Shown: piece after piece, positions 32,242-44,459 of the stretch | How the letters are laid out: each line of letters opens with the position of its first letter | Numbering within the stretch: position 1 is the first letter of the stretch | NCBI RefSeq assembly: GCF_028769735.1 | Contig: NC_088176.1 | Location: 17,641,501-17,705,500, forward strand | Direction of reading: 5' to 3' | Length of the DNA stretch: 64,000 nucleotides | Source: Zonotrichia leucophrys gambelii | Taxonomy: Eukaryota; Chordata; Aves; Passeriformes; Passerellidae | Program-made: the position numbers and the translations under genes | Notes under the pieces: generated by a model | Database searches by the model: none | Told to the model about the DNA's origin: nothing | What the model saw: the letters and a program-made list of their open reading frames with translations, nothing else

Positions 32242-33096
32242 ATGCCCAAGGGAAAAGGAAAAGGTCCACAAGGGAAAAGGATCTCCTTGAAAGCGGCCAA
32301 AAATTCAATGCGAGTACTTTTTAATGGAAGGCGCCGACTTGAGCTAAGCAAAATGGGCATTGCTGTCTTCCCCAAGGTCCTTCTGCAGCTGGCTGATGTG
32401 GAGGAAATTGATTTGAGCAGAAACATGATAAGAAAGATTCCAAACATCATTGAGAAGTTCCAGAATCTGATATGGCTGGACCTGCATAGTAACCAGATTG
32501 ATGAGCTGCCCCCAGAGATAGGCACGCTTCGCAACCTTACTTTCCTGAATTTATGCAACAACAAGCTGACCACAAAAGGTCTGCCAGAAGAGCTGACCCA
32601 TCTCAAGAACCTGCGTACTCTCAACCTTGGCTTAAACTGTCTTGAGAGTATTCCCACCACTCTTGGGGCCCTGAAGGAACTTATTGAGCTAGGTCTTTTT
32701 GACAACTCCTTGACCATCATCCCGAAAAGTGTGAAAAAGCTCCCCAAGATGGAGAGAATGAATGTAAAAAGGAACCCTTTACCAGAATTTGCAGAGGAAG
32801 AGGAGCCAATTGACACCATTAAACGTTTAGAATCGCTTTACTTAGTAGAAAAGAAAGACCTGTGCGAGTCCTGCCTGCTGACCTGCCAGGGTGAGAGGGA
32901 CGAGCTGCACAAGTTAGAGAACATGACACCCGTCCCCCCAGAGAAGCCAAATTTCACTTCACTCACTACACCCAATTCTACTGCAATAGATAACCAAGAA
33001 GAATGGAGAATAAAAGAAGACAATCCTTCAAATACACCAGAAGAAGACAATCCTTCAAATTCACCAAGGAACTCTACAGACCTTGAAGCTCCATGA
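32242..33096 (+). CDS. LRRC18: LRRC18, leucine-rich repeat containing protein 18
   Basis: Intact single-exon coding region of 284 residues plus stop, nested in a WDFY4 intron on the opposite strand. The start MPKGKGKGPQGKRISLK corresponds to the human start MAKGGKGPKGKK; the open frame extends upstream without a Met. About seven leucine-rich repeats spaced near 23 residues run from residue 33 to about 180 (ELSKMGI, EIDLSRN, WLDLHSN, FLNLCNN, TLNLGLN, ELGLFDN). A conserved region IDTIKRLESLYLVEKKDLC follows, then an acidic Asn/Pro/Ser-rich tail with a 27-base in-frame repeat. It is somewhat longer than the roughly 260-residue human protein, through the tail. A splice acceptor-like gtttgtcag ends at 32234, seven bases before the ATG, suggesting a separate 5' non-coding exon. 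The family is mainly testis-expressed in mammals; its molecular role is poorly known. Confidence 0.97.
   Translation: MPKGKGKGPQGKRISLKAAKNSMRVLFNGRRRLELSKMGIAVFPKVLLQLADVEEIDLSRNMIRKIPNIIEKFQNLIWLDLHSNQIDELPPEIGTLRNLTFLNLCNNKLTTKGLPEELTHLKNLRTLNLGLNCLESIPTTLGALKELIELGLFDNSLTIIPKSVKKLPKMERMNVKRNPLPEFAEEEEPIDTIKRLESLYLVEKKDLCESCLLTCQGERDELHKLENMTPVPPEKPNFTSLTTPNSTAIDNQEEWRIKEDNPSNTPEEDNPSNSPRNSTDLEAP
33016..33066 (+). repeat. LRRC18: 27-base tandem duplication in LRRC18 tail
   Basis: The unit starting gaagacaatccttcaaat occurs at 33016 and again at 33043, differing at one base over the shared 24 bases. It is in frame and encodes EDNPSNTPE then EDNPSNSP. The near identity suggests a recent duplication in this lineage. 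Confidence 0.9.
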
Positions 33097-33111
33097 AGTC
33101 CAGCCCAAGCA

Positions 33112-33117
33112 AATAAA
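33112..33117 (+). promoter_or_regulatory. Polyadenylation signal AATAAA after LRRC18
   Basis: AATAAA begins 16 bases after the LRRC18 stop codon. A TG-rich/CT-rich stretch follows (cctcctcctctgttttcctg). If used, the 3' untranslated region would be very short. A second AATAAA-type site (gaataaagtg) lies near 33680. Confidence 0.55.
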
Positions 33118-35922
33118 AAGCTGACTTCCCTCCTCCTCTGTTTTCCTGCAGTTCTGCTCTTTAAAGATCAGCTTGGTTTTAGAACACAACATAGATATCT
33201 GTGGTCTCTAGAATGAAAGCCATAACAACTAAACCAGATGTGTATTTGGAAAAGGCTATTTATATCTGGGTCTGTCCCTACAACTTGTTCTCCATGTTTG
33301 GGCTTTTTGGGGTCTTTTGTGTGTGCAGTGTCCAATGAAGGGATCTTTTAAACAATAGTCCTTTCTAGTAAATCCATTCCCACCATTAAGCCCCAAATAT
33401 TATTCCCGCTCATTTTCATAGAGTGAAACACAGTTGAACTATGTTTCATTTGGAGGAAAAGACCTGGGAACTTTCTGCTGCTGGTGGCTGCCACCAAGCT
33501 CTCAGAGTCTCACGTAGGCACTGTCAGTGTAGGAACCGCGAGCCTGCTCCAATTCAGCAGAGGCAGCAAACCCAAGTGTTCTGCTCAGGAGTAACTAGGC
33601 AGTACAAACACATGAGAAAGGCTGGCAGTGGCCATAATAACCTATGGTGACAGCAAACATTTAAGTATATTTGAATGAGGAATAAAGTGCCAGGAGCACT
33701 TCATTTTTTAAATTACTACAGTACAGCCTGGGAACTCCTGTGTGTTGGACTAGGTGGAAAAACTGATAAGGGATTTCCCAGAAATTCTATTACCTCAATG
33801 TCATATAATGCATCAAACTAGTAATTTCTTCTTTCCATGCTTCAACTGTGCAATTATTAATAGTATGTCTGGGCAAAGAATTTAATCTGGCCTGCCTCCT
33901 TGTCTCATGTATGGCAGGAAAAGCTGCAAAGACGTGGAAGTTTGCCATTGTCCCCTTAGATGGGGAAGAAGCCCCAAATGCTGCTTTTGAAATTTTCCAA
34001 CTCTGAAACAGCTCAACAATTCAAACAAGGGAAGAGTAAACTCATCAAGTCCTCAGTCCATTAGTTCTGACTGGTAAAGGGAAGCACAGCTACTGAGGTA
34101 ATTTTCTCTAACTTTCCACTTTAACACAACTTTTCTGGCTTCAATACTTAAGCAGGGATTAAAATAAATTTTACATTTATTTTATTTCAGTTCATGCTCT
34201 GACATGGTCCAGCCAAAGCTATGCCAAAGACCCTTTATATTCTCAGAGTGAATAAGTTGTGCAGGGGCTTCTCTCAGCTAGTGGAAAAAAAACTAAAGGC
34301 AGAGCCTTACTGGAATTCAGGACAGGCTGCTTTGGATCTAGGCATGCAGCCTCTCTCAAATTTTGAGATTAATCATGAGTCAAGTGTTTCTTCCAATAAC
34401 CACAAGAACAATTAATGCCCAAGTTTCTTGAAGCTCTAATGCATCTTCTCTCAAGACATTCTCACCTCCTGAGCTCCCAGCAAGCAGGGGGAAAGGAAAT
34501 CCTAGAGCCAGTTGCTGTTTACACAGAACAGATCCCACTCTCCACAGCCAGCCATCACCTCTGGCTTAGGTTGGGCTCTAGCTGGAGCTGGCTCCACATT
34601 GCACTGGTACTGTTAGCCAGGTGAGAAAAGTGAAAACACTTTCAGCACTGAGAGTGGTCACTTACAAGATAGATAATGACCTGCAATGGGTAGGCTGAAA
34701 ATTAAAATGGAGATAGCTGACAGGCTGCAACAACTCAGGGGCAATGTGCACCTCAGGTCTCAACACAATTCCTGCCTCAGCAATCATTTCAGAGGACACT
34801 AATTAGGTGTTGTGGTGTGTTGCAATGTCCGGTTTTAAACTTCTGAGTCCCTTCCCAGGTGTGCCTATGCCTCTCTCCCTGCACCCTCGCCCCCTTGCTG
34901 AGTGTGCCCTGTCAATCAGGCTAACATACCAGCAAGGCGTCGTGTGATTCGTCGATTTCAAAGGATGCTTCTCAGGCCTGGGGGTCATTGGCCTGTCTAA
35001 GTGTCATCCTCCCTTGAGACCCTGCCCCCTTCACCTGGTTGGTAACTCACCTGTCCCCTCCCCTTCCCCTGTCCCCGAGCTTATAAAGTTAATGAGACCA
35101 TGCGGCCGGTATTCTGTTAGCAGCAGTGGCCCAGTGCAGACCTCTGTACCAATGGAATAAACATCTGGCAACCTTCTAGCAGAATCCACTCTCCTTCTCT
35201 TCACCATCGCCAGAAGCTCTCCCCTGAGGTAAACGGAGTCCTGTCTTGTGCCCCGCTGCATTCTGCCGCCAGCCAAGGTATCTCTGGGGTAAAACACCGC
35301 AGTGCTGCCTCTGGCCCAGCAGCGAAGGTCAGAATTGGCCTAGGCACCATCTAACTGGTTATATTGGGATACATATTCCAATAATTAGGCACTTAGGGTT
35401 GTGCTCCTTAGATACCTAAATCGAGAAAAGTTACTCTAACTCACGGAATGCATCAAACATTCTCTCAAGCACCTCCCACTAGGAGAAAACTTCTTTCCTG
35501 CAACAGTAAATCTAAGAGACAAGTCAGAATCTCTTCTGTGCAGCTAATACAACATGCCAAAGCATCCATATGTACATCACTGTCTGTCCTGAGCATGCAA
35601 TGAAGATGTTGTTATGCAAAAGCATTATGGATTAGCTCTGTCCTCACCTCACTATCTCTTCCCACAGAAACCATTTGTGTAGAGTTTATCAATAAAGTGA
35701 TACAAAGGAGATTAATAATTATTAATCATCTATGCACAGTCAGATTTTTGACACATCTTCATATGGTGATGAAGTATGCTAGAATACTTTTTGAAGTCCC
35801 ACTAACACTTGAATTTTTAAAAGGATGGATACAAATAGGTATGTTTCTATATGCTTTTTAAAGGTGTAACTTATTCACATAATTGCACTTATTACAATTA
35901 TCCAATATTTCTTATGTTTTAC
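33118..35922. other. WDFY4 host intron, part beyond LRRC18
   Basis: Contains the candidate LTR at 34808-35381. An AT-rich stretch around 35700-35730 (attaataattattaatc) precedes the exon at 35923-35985. Nothing else recognised. Confidence 0.65.
34808..35381 (+). mobile_element. Candidate solo LTR with TATA box and poly(A) signal
   Basis: A GC/CpG-richer block begins TGTTGTGGTG and contains tataaa at 35082 and aataaa at 35156, the U3-R layout of a retroviral LTR. The 8-base sequence taattagg stands at 34800-34807 and again at 35382-35389, which may be target-site duplication, although 4-6 bases is usual. The 3' limit could instead be near 35340. No internal viral reading frames flank it. Confidence 0.5.
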
Positions 35923-35985
35923 CTTATATTTAGGGATTCCTCTGTTATCCCCTTCGACTTCAAAGCAGGTTGGAAAGAGCAGAAT
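35923..35985 (-). CDS. WDFY4: WDFY4 small exon between PH and BEACH
   Basis: Exon of 63 bases, phase 2 at both ends. It encodes FCSFQPALKSKGITEESLNI, matching human LCSFQPSLKGK...LNLR. The acceptor is atctcctatag and the donor is GTAAAA. It borders the 12.8-kb intron that holds LRRC18. Confidence 0.92.
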
Positions 35986-37307
35986 CTATAGGAGATATGA
36001 AAGGTCACATTATTGTTATGCAAATGGTTGTTAGGACACATTACATATCTATATAACTGCTTTGTCCTCACAACTTTATTCAGGAAGCCCCAGCATTGCC
36101 CTGAGACTCTAACCTAGGACAAAGCCATAAGACAACAGGCAAAAGCATACATTAATATTAAGGAGTTGCTATGGGCTGGATAAAGGCCATTTCTTTCCCC
36201 AACAGGACTTTGAATTTACATACACGGTTGTGGATTTTTTGGTTTAAGATGCTATTAAAGTGGGGAATAAGAACCCACTCAGACATTTATTTAGCAGAAA
36301 TGGCAGAAAGAGGCACCAACCCTCATCTCAGCCATTCATATTTACAATTGCTGTGGATTTATGATGACTGACAAACTATACCCTTGACATATACACTTTT
36401 GGTGATCTTCAGCTGAGGATCAAAACCTTGTCTTGATCTGCCTTTGAAAGATTCCCCCAAGGGATTCTTGACAGAACTCAAAGACAGCAAACATAAGAGC
36501 TGGCTCTGGGGCAGATCCTGGTGCAGGATCTAAGCAGCCTGTTTGAAAAGGAAGAACAGACAAATCTATACTGACTTTTTTGTTAAATACTGCAATAGGG
36601 GTTGTTGAGAGATTTCAGGATCAGAAGGAATTCCTCTGATTCTTTAGAAATTAACAGTACTAATGCTCAGTTTGGACTGCAGAATTTAGTACAGGAAGCA
36701 CTAGCACTGAAGTGGATTTTCCTGTGTAGAGGCCAGTGAATGCAATCCTAATCTAATGGCCAGAACTGCAGTAGACAATAATATGCAAGAAAACATTAAA
36801 AGTGCAAATTAATCACTTCATAGTCTTACATTCAAGTTCCATTAAACAAGACAAACACATAAGGAGAATTTTTTAAAAAAATGCCATTGTTAGAAGGTAA
36901 CTTTACAAAGATAAAGACAGACAGACAAAAATGTTATTCCTATAAGGGTTGGAAGAAACCTTCTTTCAGCCAGTACTGTGAGGTGCCTCTCATCTCAGGG
37001 GGAGGAAGGAAAACAGCTACAGTCAAAATTTCCTGGGATGAAGGGACACATAACACCACTGGGTGCTGTAAATGTCCTGCACATTAGGTCCCTTGATAAA
37101 TCAATGGCTATATAATGCTCCAAACAGTCCACAGGTCAGCAACAGGAAAATTTCAGAGCTAAAGTGTAACCCATTAAAACTCAAGGAAAAACTGAAAAAC
37201 GAATCTCCTGCAGCAACATAACACAGACACCTGACACCAGGATAAATAAGAGTGGTATACCAAGCATCACCAGGAGCATTCCCATGTTATTGTGAGTTAC
37301 TCATTAC

Positions 37308-37393
37308 CTTTTAAAGATCTTATTTCGGTCACTGTCATGGAAGACAAGAAATCTGGAGTAGCCATTTTTGAAGAATACTTCCAAGGCGATCTC
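37308..37393 (-). CDS. WDFY4: WDFY4 exon, PH-BEACH domain end
   Basis: Exon of 86 bases, phase 0 in and phase 2 out. It reads EIALEVFFKNGYSRFLVFHD then SDRNKIFK, the C-terminal helix region of the PH-BEACH domain (human DIALEIFFHNGYSKFLVF). The acceptor is cctttccag and the donor is GTAATG. Confidence 0.93.
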
Positions 37394-38490
37394 CTGGAAA
37401 GGTAAATAATTTAATGTGAGGAGTTGCAGAGCAAAGCCTAGTGCTGCAAAGGGTCCATCATGGCCTGTCCAACTCTTCAGAGCTTTCAAAACAAAGACCT
37501 AGAATTTTTTGACAAATGTGCAGAACTAAAGCAAAATATGTCTAAATTTCTTCAACTTGTAGGGATGGTCATACAAAGTAACTAGCAGTTCAAACATTTA
37601 TTTGAAGCAAAACCAAACTCCAGATATTGGTTCCATCACTCACCTTTTCCTTTTGCTTCTGAAACATTTTTATCATGAAATCTCACTGTGATTAATAACA
37701 CAATAGTAGCATTAAGTTCCAACTAGATGATAAAGATAACACAGAGGGGATTCTATATAAGAGTTTCTTTTAGAAAGCAACCATACTGCTTCCTAAATTA
37801 AGATAGAGCTCAACAGAACTGCCAAATAGTTTCTCCTAAGTAGAAGAACCAAAGGAGAAAGGGCAGTTTATGACATTTTGCACCAAAACTTCAAGGAATT
37901 GAAATTGAAAGAAAATTTCACTCCTTTTCCCCATCTCCAAAATGTCTCTCTACTTTATTTTGCTGGGCATTTGAATATAATCCTCTTATTTACTTAGTGA
38001 GAGGTCCTTTTTCCCCCCTAGTCATTCAAGTAAAACTATAAATAACATGTAGTGTCTGGGAACCCAGAGATGAATTTCAATCCAAATGTGGCAGGTGCAA
38101 TACAAACCTAGAGAAACACTCTGATGGCATGTGGCCCATACATGATTCACAAATAAAATATAAAGCAGAAAGGTAATATCAGAGCAGCTATGACAATAAA
38201 CACCTTGCAGCATTTGCTCTGGAACTCAGCTTTCCAAACCAGGTCTGCTCAAGTGTTGCCACATTACAGAATTGGGCCAGTGCTTTGCTCTGGGCTGGAG
38301 GATGTGCATGGACAAGGGGACACCAGCTGAGGCACAGTCACTGCCAAAACAGCAGATCTACCTGTCCTGCAGGGAAAGCACAAGGAATCAGCTTTCCTCT
38401 TTTTCCACAATGTTTTTTCAAAGAAGTTTTTGGCATAGAGTCCCAGCACAAGCCTGATACAGATACCTGAGTTTTAAGTTCATTAACTGA

Positions 38491-38570
38491 ACAAAACCCT
38501 GGAACAAACAACAAAGCCCTGGAACACAACAAAAGACCATGGAACAACAATAAAAAACCCTAAACCACAA
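38491..38570. repeat. Imperfect 21-23-base minisatellite
   Basis: Three to four diverged copies of ccctggaacaaacaacaaa-type units lie in the intron downstream of the exon at 38941. Confidence 0.75.
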
Positions 38571-38940
38571 AACCCCTCCAACCAATAAGCTCAGCCTTTG
38601 CCTCAGTTCCATTCAAAGACTGTTTCTACTCATCTCCACTTCTCACTTTGGGTCACACCAAAAATTTCTATTCTGTATGGTTGAAAAACCCATGCAACAC
38701 TGATAGCCCAACAATTGATAAGCCAACCACTCCAGTCAGGGTGTTCAAACACTGTGGTGTGTATAGAAAGGAGTTTGTACCAGCAAAGGCTAATGAAGCA
38801 ATGATAGGTCCAAAAGCATTTTGATACTGAAGCAAAGATATATCAGCAGTCTTAGTGGAAACTGAGCAAGTGATTTTCAGACACATGTCATTACTGCTGT
38901 TGCAGCTTTCCCTCAAATGACTGAGCATGTTAATCCCTAC

Positions 38941-39061
38941 CTGCAGGAGAAAGCGCATCAGATGGATCTCTCTGATATCCTGATAGGAAAAACGGGAACA
39001 CGTCTGGTCTCCCACAGCATGGTCTTTATGGCATAAGTTGAAAATAAATGGATCACTGATT
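38941..39061 (-). CDS. WDFY4: WDFY4 exon, PH-BEACH domain
   Basis: Exon of 121 bases, phase 2 in and phase 0 out. It reads ISDPFIFNLCHKDHAVGDQT and SYQDIREIHLMRFLLQ. The acceptor tttctcatccag follows an unusually long T-rich tract made of imperfect tandem repeats. The donor is GTAGGG. Confidence 0.93.
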
Positions 39062-40220
39062 CTGGATGAGAAAAATAAATAAGAAAAAAAAATTTGAAAC
39101 AAAAAAACCTGAAACAAAAAAATTTGAACCAAAAAAAGCCCTCTTGAACATTTAAATCCTCCCTTGAAGAAAAATAACAATACCAAGAGATATCAAGGTC
39201 AACTGGGACATACATAAACTGAAAACAAAGCTAAATAAATAAAGCTCAACACTAAAGGCAGATTTTCCAATAGTTACCCAAATAAAGAGCCTGTGGAGGC
39301 TAAGGGTAAGTTTGAAGTTGTTTTAGTATATGCAAGTAGGAAGACATCAATGTTTTGCACACATTGGAATCAGAAAATCAGAAGGGAAGAAACTTGTTGG
39401 GAGAACCTGAAAGCCCAAGTCAAGGGTAAGCATCATATGGACACACAGCTATTGTAAACAGCAATTACTTGGAATTAATAATTAAGCAAATAATTAATTA
39501 TTATTTTAGTAGTGTATATGTATTAGAATTGCAATCAAAAGCCTTAGATGTTTTTCTAAAATCCCTTAGAAAAACAACCTAAGCTTTTATCAGATCCAGT
39601 CCAATCGATCCTCGAGTCACCTGATCAGATTGACTGATATTAGACTTCGTAAGATTTGGATGCAGAGCAGACAGGGATTAAAAATGCTGAGCTTTTCACT
39701 GTCCCACGGGGCTTTGCACATGAGCACACAGCATGCACAAAGAGCTTGGTCTAACAGACTCATTTGCAATATTGATCACTCTCAATAAATCATGAGTCAA
39801 GAGATGATAGCAGTGTGCCAAATATTAATTACGATTCTGTCTTGGAGAAACAAACAAAAAACTTATGAGACAATGAAGCTAAAGACTCCTGTCCTAACTG
39901 TTCCATATGAGTAAAAGATGTGAGTTACTCAGAAAGAAACTTTAACATTTTAACATAACTGAAAACCAGCAATGTTGGTGTGAGATTGTCCAACATCTGT
40001 TGAAGATGGGTGTTCTCACGGCACCTCCAAAGCCTGTGAACAAGCATCTATGTTAGTTATGTTAAACAGGTTTTGTAACAAATGGGAAGGATGGAAAACT
40101 TTTTGCTGTGCTATTATTCTGCTTGAAATCCCCCAAAAATCTGTGCAAACTCAAGGGATCCATGTGCCAGTACTGAAATTGACCAAGCAGATCTCTAGAA
40201 GGGAGGAAAGAACAACTCAC
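39062..40220. other. WDFY4 intron
   Basis: Begins with the tandem repeat at 39083-39137. An AT-rich run (attaataattaagcaaataattaatt) lies near 39475; otherwise unremarkable. Confidence 0.7.
39083..39137. repeat. Imperfect 15-16-base tandem repeat
   Basis: Units of the form atttgaaacaaaaaaa repeat three to four times. On the minus strand this supplies a long T-rich tract just upstream of the acceptor of the PH-BEACH exon at 39061. Confidence 0.8.
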
Positions 40221-40369
40221 CTGGACAAGCAGTGACGAGTACAATAGACTTCCTCCTGAAGGGATAACACAAAGCACTCACAGATGTAAAAGTGCTCTTG
40301 GCCAAAGAGCAGCACCCCTTCCAGTGCTGTATGACCCTGCACGACTGCCACGGAGCACTTGAATGTCAC
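40221..40369 (-). CDS. WDFY4: WDFY4 exon, PH-BEACH domain
   Basis: Exon of 149 bases, phase 0 in and phase 2 out. It reads VTFKCSVAVVQGHTALEGVL, LFGQEHFYICECFVLS and VYCTRHCLS, the first strands of the PH-BEACH domain that packs against BEACH. The acceptor is ccatcctag and the donor is GTGAGTTG. Confidence 0.93.
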
Positions 40370-43300
40370 CTAGGATGGAGACAAGCATAATAAGGCCAGG
40401 AGACAGGGGCAGCAGGGAGCCAGAGCCAGTGATGCAGAAGAACACAAGTTTGTACCAAAGAAACTGCCATATTGATTCTAGGGTTCACAAGGGCAAAGTC
40501 ACAAAATCACTGCATGACTGACAGAAGTCCAATCAGAATATAGGAATCTATCAATCTAATTGTCTTAAGGATTTAGATAAACATTCCAGAATATTTTTTT
40601 TAATTTCCCTTGATATACTAAGACTCAATTTCTTATTTTTACTCCCAAGTAACTAATCTGGCCATTACAATAGAGGAATTTCTAAAACACAATTGAAAAA
40701 CATGGGGAATTTTTCAACTAAGTATTTTGTTTATTATATATGCCAGTTGATAGAAAGTTCTTGGGAATTGACCAGTTTTGATAAAGAAAAGAAAGCCCTT
40801 TTTCTGGAACATTTTTTATGGCTGAGAGATGGTGCAGAAAGTAAACAAACCAATTTAGAGATCAGAAAATTGTATGGCCTGCAGAAAATTTAAAAGCTCT
40901 GATTTTAAGTCAAGCAGTAGTTCATTGCAAAGAACATCTCTTACATTTAGAAGCATGGAGTTCCTTATTTTTTGTATGAGCATATATTTTATGCTCATAA
41001 AATATTCTATATATACTCAGCTCCAAAAGCTACATCCACTGGTTAGTACAGTCAACTGGGATGATCAAGGTCAACTCAGTGTTGTGCCCAGTTTCAACCA
41101 GTTTTCAACCAGTACCTCCTCTATTACTAGAAAGGGGGCAGTAGCTAATCATCCATTAGGCCCCGCCTCAAAAATATTGCTCCCAAAACTTCAAAACACT
41201 AATACTACCTTACCTACTAAGAAAACTGCTCACTGGTGAGCTCCTCCTCTAAATTAGCACAATCCTGATTTACACAGGATCCAGAAATGAGTGTAGAATT
41301 TTGCAAGCTGAGTCCATCTCAAGCTGCAAGGACCGGAGGGTGGTATTTACATAACAGGACAACTTTTCTAATTCAGAAATGTAATGCAGTGTTCCTAAGA
41401 GAACAGACTGATAAGTATGAGAAGTATCACAAAATCCATTTTTCTCTTAACATTTCAATGATCTTATCTCTACTAAACTTCATAAGGACTAGGGAGGTGT
41501 ATTATTTTATGGGGCTTGCAAAATTGACCCAGAAATGGAATCAGTTTTACTAGACCATGTAAAGTCAATATGATAGTATGTAGAATAAGTATGGTTCTAC
41601 TTCACTGTTTGCTTTTGTTCCTAAACTCACTATTTCTGGAGTCAAATCTACAACCCTCCTTGCTATCCCAAACTACACATGATCTAGCTAAGGTCAGCTG
41701 AAGCAGACCCACACTGCTTCACAAGCTTTTAGTCTTTGATGTTAGGATAACATAAACATTAAATTAATAAGTAAATTAATGAAATCTTGTTTCCACACTT
41801 AAATACTTTACTGAAAAGCCATAATTTTACCAACAAATGGGGCGCTTCATTTTGAAATCACTTATTGGGCACAGGAGGTTGTTTCCCTCATTCTGGGTTT
41901 AAGGGGAAAAAACAGCCCTGGGAGATTTCTGTGGGTAATTTTTCATTAAAATCTCTTCAATCTCTCTCCCCTCTAAATGATTTCCAAGACGAAGGTAGCA
42001 TTTTTCCATCACCTCTCCCACAGGAATGCCTGTCTCTTCAGGGATATGCCAACCACAGAACTCTGTAGTGGAGCGCCTGCCTTTACCTTGTTAGAGACAT
42101 GTATGCTTGCACTGAGAATACTGGGGAATTCTGCTCACATTAGCAAACCACATGGTTTCCTGAAGTAATTAAATAGGTAAAAGATTGCTTCTTCCCAAAA
42201 GGAAAGTAACTGAATATTGAAACATCAGGCAGTTGCACAAAGCAGCTCCACAGACACAAAGTTAAAATCCAGACTTGTAAGAAATCCACCTCACCAAACC
42301 CAGAGATCATGTGTGTGGGTATAGGAGGCACATGGATCATGAAGGAGGTCTATAATCATTAATATGTTCTAGCACAAAAAACCACTCTGCTATTCTGCCT
42401 AAGGCAGAACCAGGGCATGTTAGTAGGTCTTATTGAGGGGGAAGAGCACTTAACTTCTCTTTCACAAACCTTAAACTCTAAGCCCAAGTATTGTGTACTG
42501 TCCAACCAGAAACTGTCAACAGTAACAATCCCTTTCTTCAATTCTATATTATTTTTTCAAACTTATATTGTTAATTAAATCTGCATTATTTGAAATACAA
42601 GAGCCCTTCAGCTGAGTCAATTTTTTTTTCATTTGGGGAATGTGACTTCTATTATTGCTGATGAGTAACAAAGATCTGACTGAGTTGCACTGCAGAATCT
42701 CCACCAGGACAGTGCTGTACCTGCAAGTCTTGTACCTTCAGTCTTGCACTGAAACACCAAGCAGCTTGGCATTATTATAAATTAAACAAAAACTTTCATT
42801 TTCTGCCAAAACAGATCAGAACCCAGTTCACAAGCTACTAGAATCATTAATCAATGAAGCAAACATGACATAAAATAATTGAATAATTACCTTTTAAGGT
42901 ATTGCCCAAAGCCCTGCATCTCTTGATTGCTCTGTTCATTCAGATGTACAAGGGAACACATTCACTCAAACTCACACACTGAGACACACACACACACACA
43001 CTCTCAATGACTTTTCTGAGCAGTGCTGGAAATAAAATGGCTCCAGTTGCCTGCTTAAAGTGCAAAGAGCTCAGGAGGCAGCCACTGACAAGGCAGGACC
43101 TCTGTGCACTAAGTGAGCACAGGACAGCTAATGTCACCCCCCGCTGCCTTTGTTAATGCTTCTGTCAGCTCGGCGAGCCAGGGACTGCTGCTGGAAAAGA
43201 GCATGCCTGGCATTTCTGATGGCTTCCTGCAGAGTTACATGGAGAACAGACAGACAGCCTGAAGGCTCAAAATGAGATCAGTGCATGGAAATCAGGCCTC

Positions 43301-44459
43301 ACATTTTCATGCCTGTCTCCTTCTGCTGGGGAGAGGTATGGGGAGGAAGGGGCAAAAGGAAGAGGGGCAGAGAAATGAATTCTGTTACAGAAACAGACTG
43401 CATCAAGAACTATTAGAAAGTCATATTAGAGAGCACAAGTGTGACCCCTTAGCCAGTGGCAAAGCATCAAGAAAATCTGGTGATGGCATTGAGATATTTT
43501 AATAAAACAGCTATTTCTATACCTCTGTACGACTGTCACAGCACTGTGAGGTCTGAGTTTACATACTACAAGTGTTTGGCTTCCACTATGGGATGCTAAC
43601 TCCTGGTCCACTGAGGGAATGATGCCACTGAAAAAACCAGGTACACTGCAAAAAGATCAGGGAATGAGGCCAGGTTGCCAATTTCATTGATGGTGTCTCA
43701 ATTAAATTGACAACATCAAAGGTGCCATCTTCCTAAGAGTCACCCTTATTTACTGCACAACTCATTTCCTCTCCCAGTGTTCCCGAACGTTAAGTCTCTT
43801 CCTTGTATTGGGAAGAAACCTTGGTGAAGGGCATCCAGTCCAGTACAAGAGCAAAGGAGGAACAGAAATGTTGTGAATAGATAACAAATGATGGAAGCAC
43901 CAAAAATGAAACATGGAAAGTTTATATGGCCTTAGAGGGAAGAATCTGTCCAGTACTTATGGGGAGACAGAAAGAAAGACATGTAAAAGGAGGAAGGAAA
44001 CATTTTCTGGTAATCTTCATGAAGACATGTAAACACCACTGAACTAATAACCTATATAAAACTGGCATTCTCTTCCAGAGTTATAAATAAATTTGATGTA
44101 GGCACTGCTCTGGGCATGAGTAAAGGTTGTAGAGCAGCACAGGAGTGCTGCTCAAGAGTCTCAGAATTTGCCTTGTCTTAGGCAAATTCAGACAGTGTCT
44201 CATAAGAGAATATCTTGCTTGCCATGCCCAATTTTTTTCTCTTACTTCAAGGAATTAATGTTAATTGCTCTTCAAGAAAAGTCTGGAGTTCATACAGAGT
44301 CTGGAAAACTATATTTCCTGTAAGGCAACAGAGAATGATGTCTACTGCAGCCTGAGTCCACCTGAACCTGAACTGAAAGGAGCACATAGACCTCCATATC
44401 CAATTCACCCTCTAAAACGCCATGACCCCAGAGAAAATTCTCTAGTTCATCTTTCCTAC
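40370..44459. other. WDFY4 intron
   Basis: Holds the (AC)n microsatellite at 42984. The 121-residue plus-strand open frame near 40874-41239 has no recognisable domain. No exon found. Confidence 0.7.
42984..43001. repeat. (AC)n microsatellite
   Basis: About nine AC dinucleotides in a row, next to further CA-rich sequence. A comparable shorter (AC) run is near 22979-22993. Confidence 0.9.

Larger units (their letters stand above)
35986..38940. other. WDFY4 introns flanking the exon 37308-37393
   Basis: Introns 35986-37307 and 37394-38940. The second holds the minisatellite at 38491-38570; nothing else recognised. Confidence 0.7.

Noticed and set aside
32160..32819. A 219-residue minus-strand open frame
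   Set aside because: It is the antisense shadow of the LRRC18 coding region, with Ser/Arg-rich low-complexity translation and no domain.
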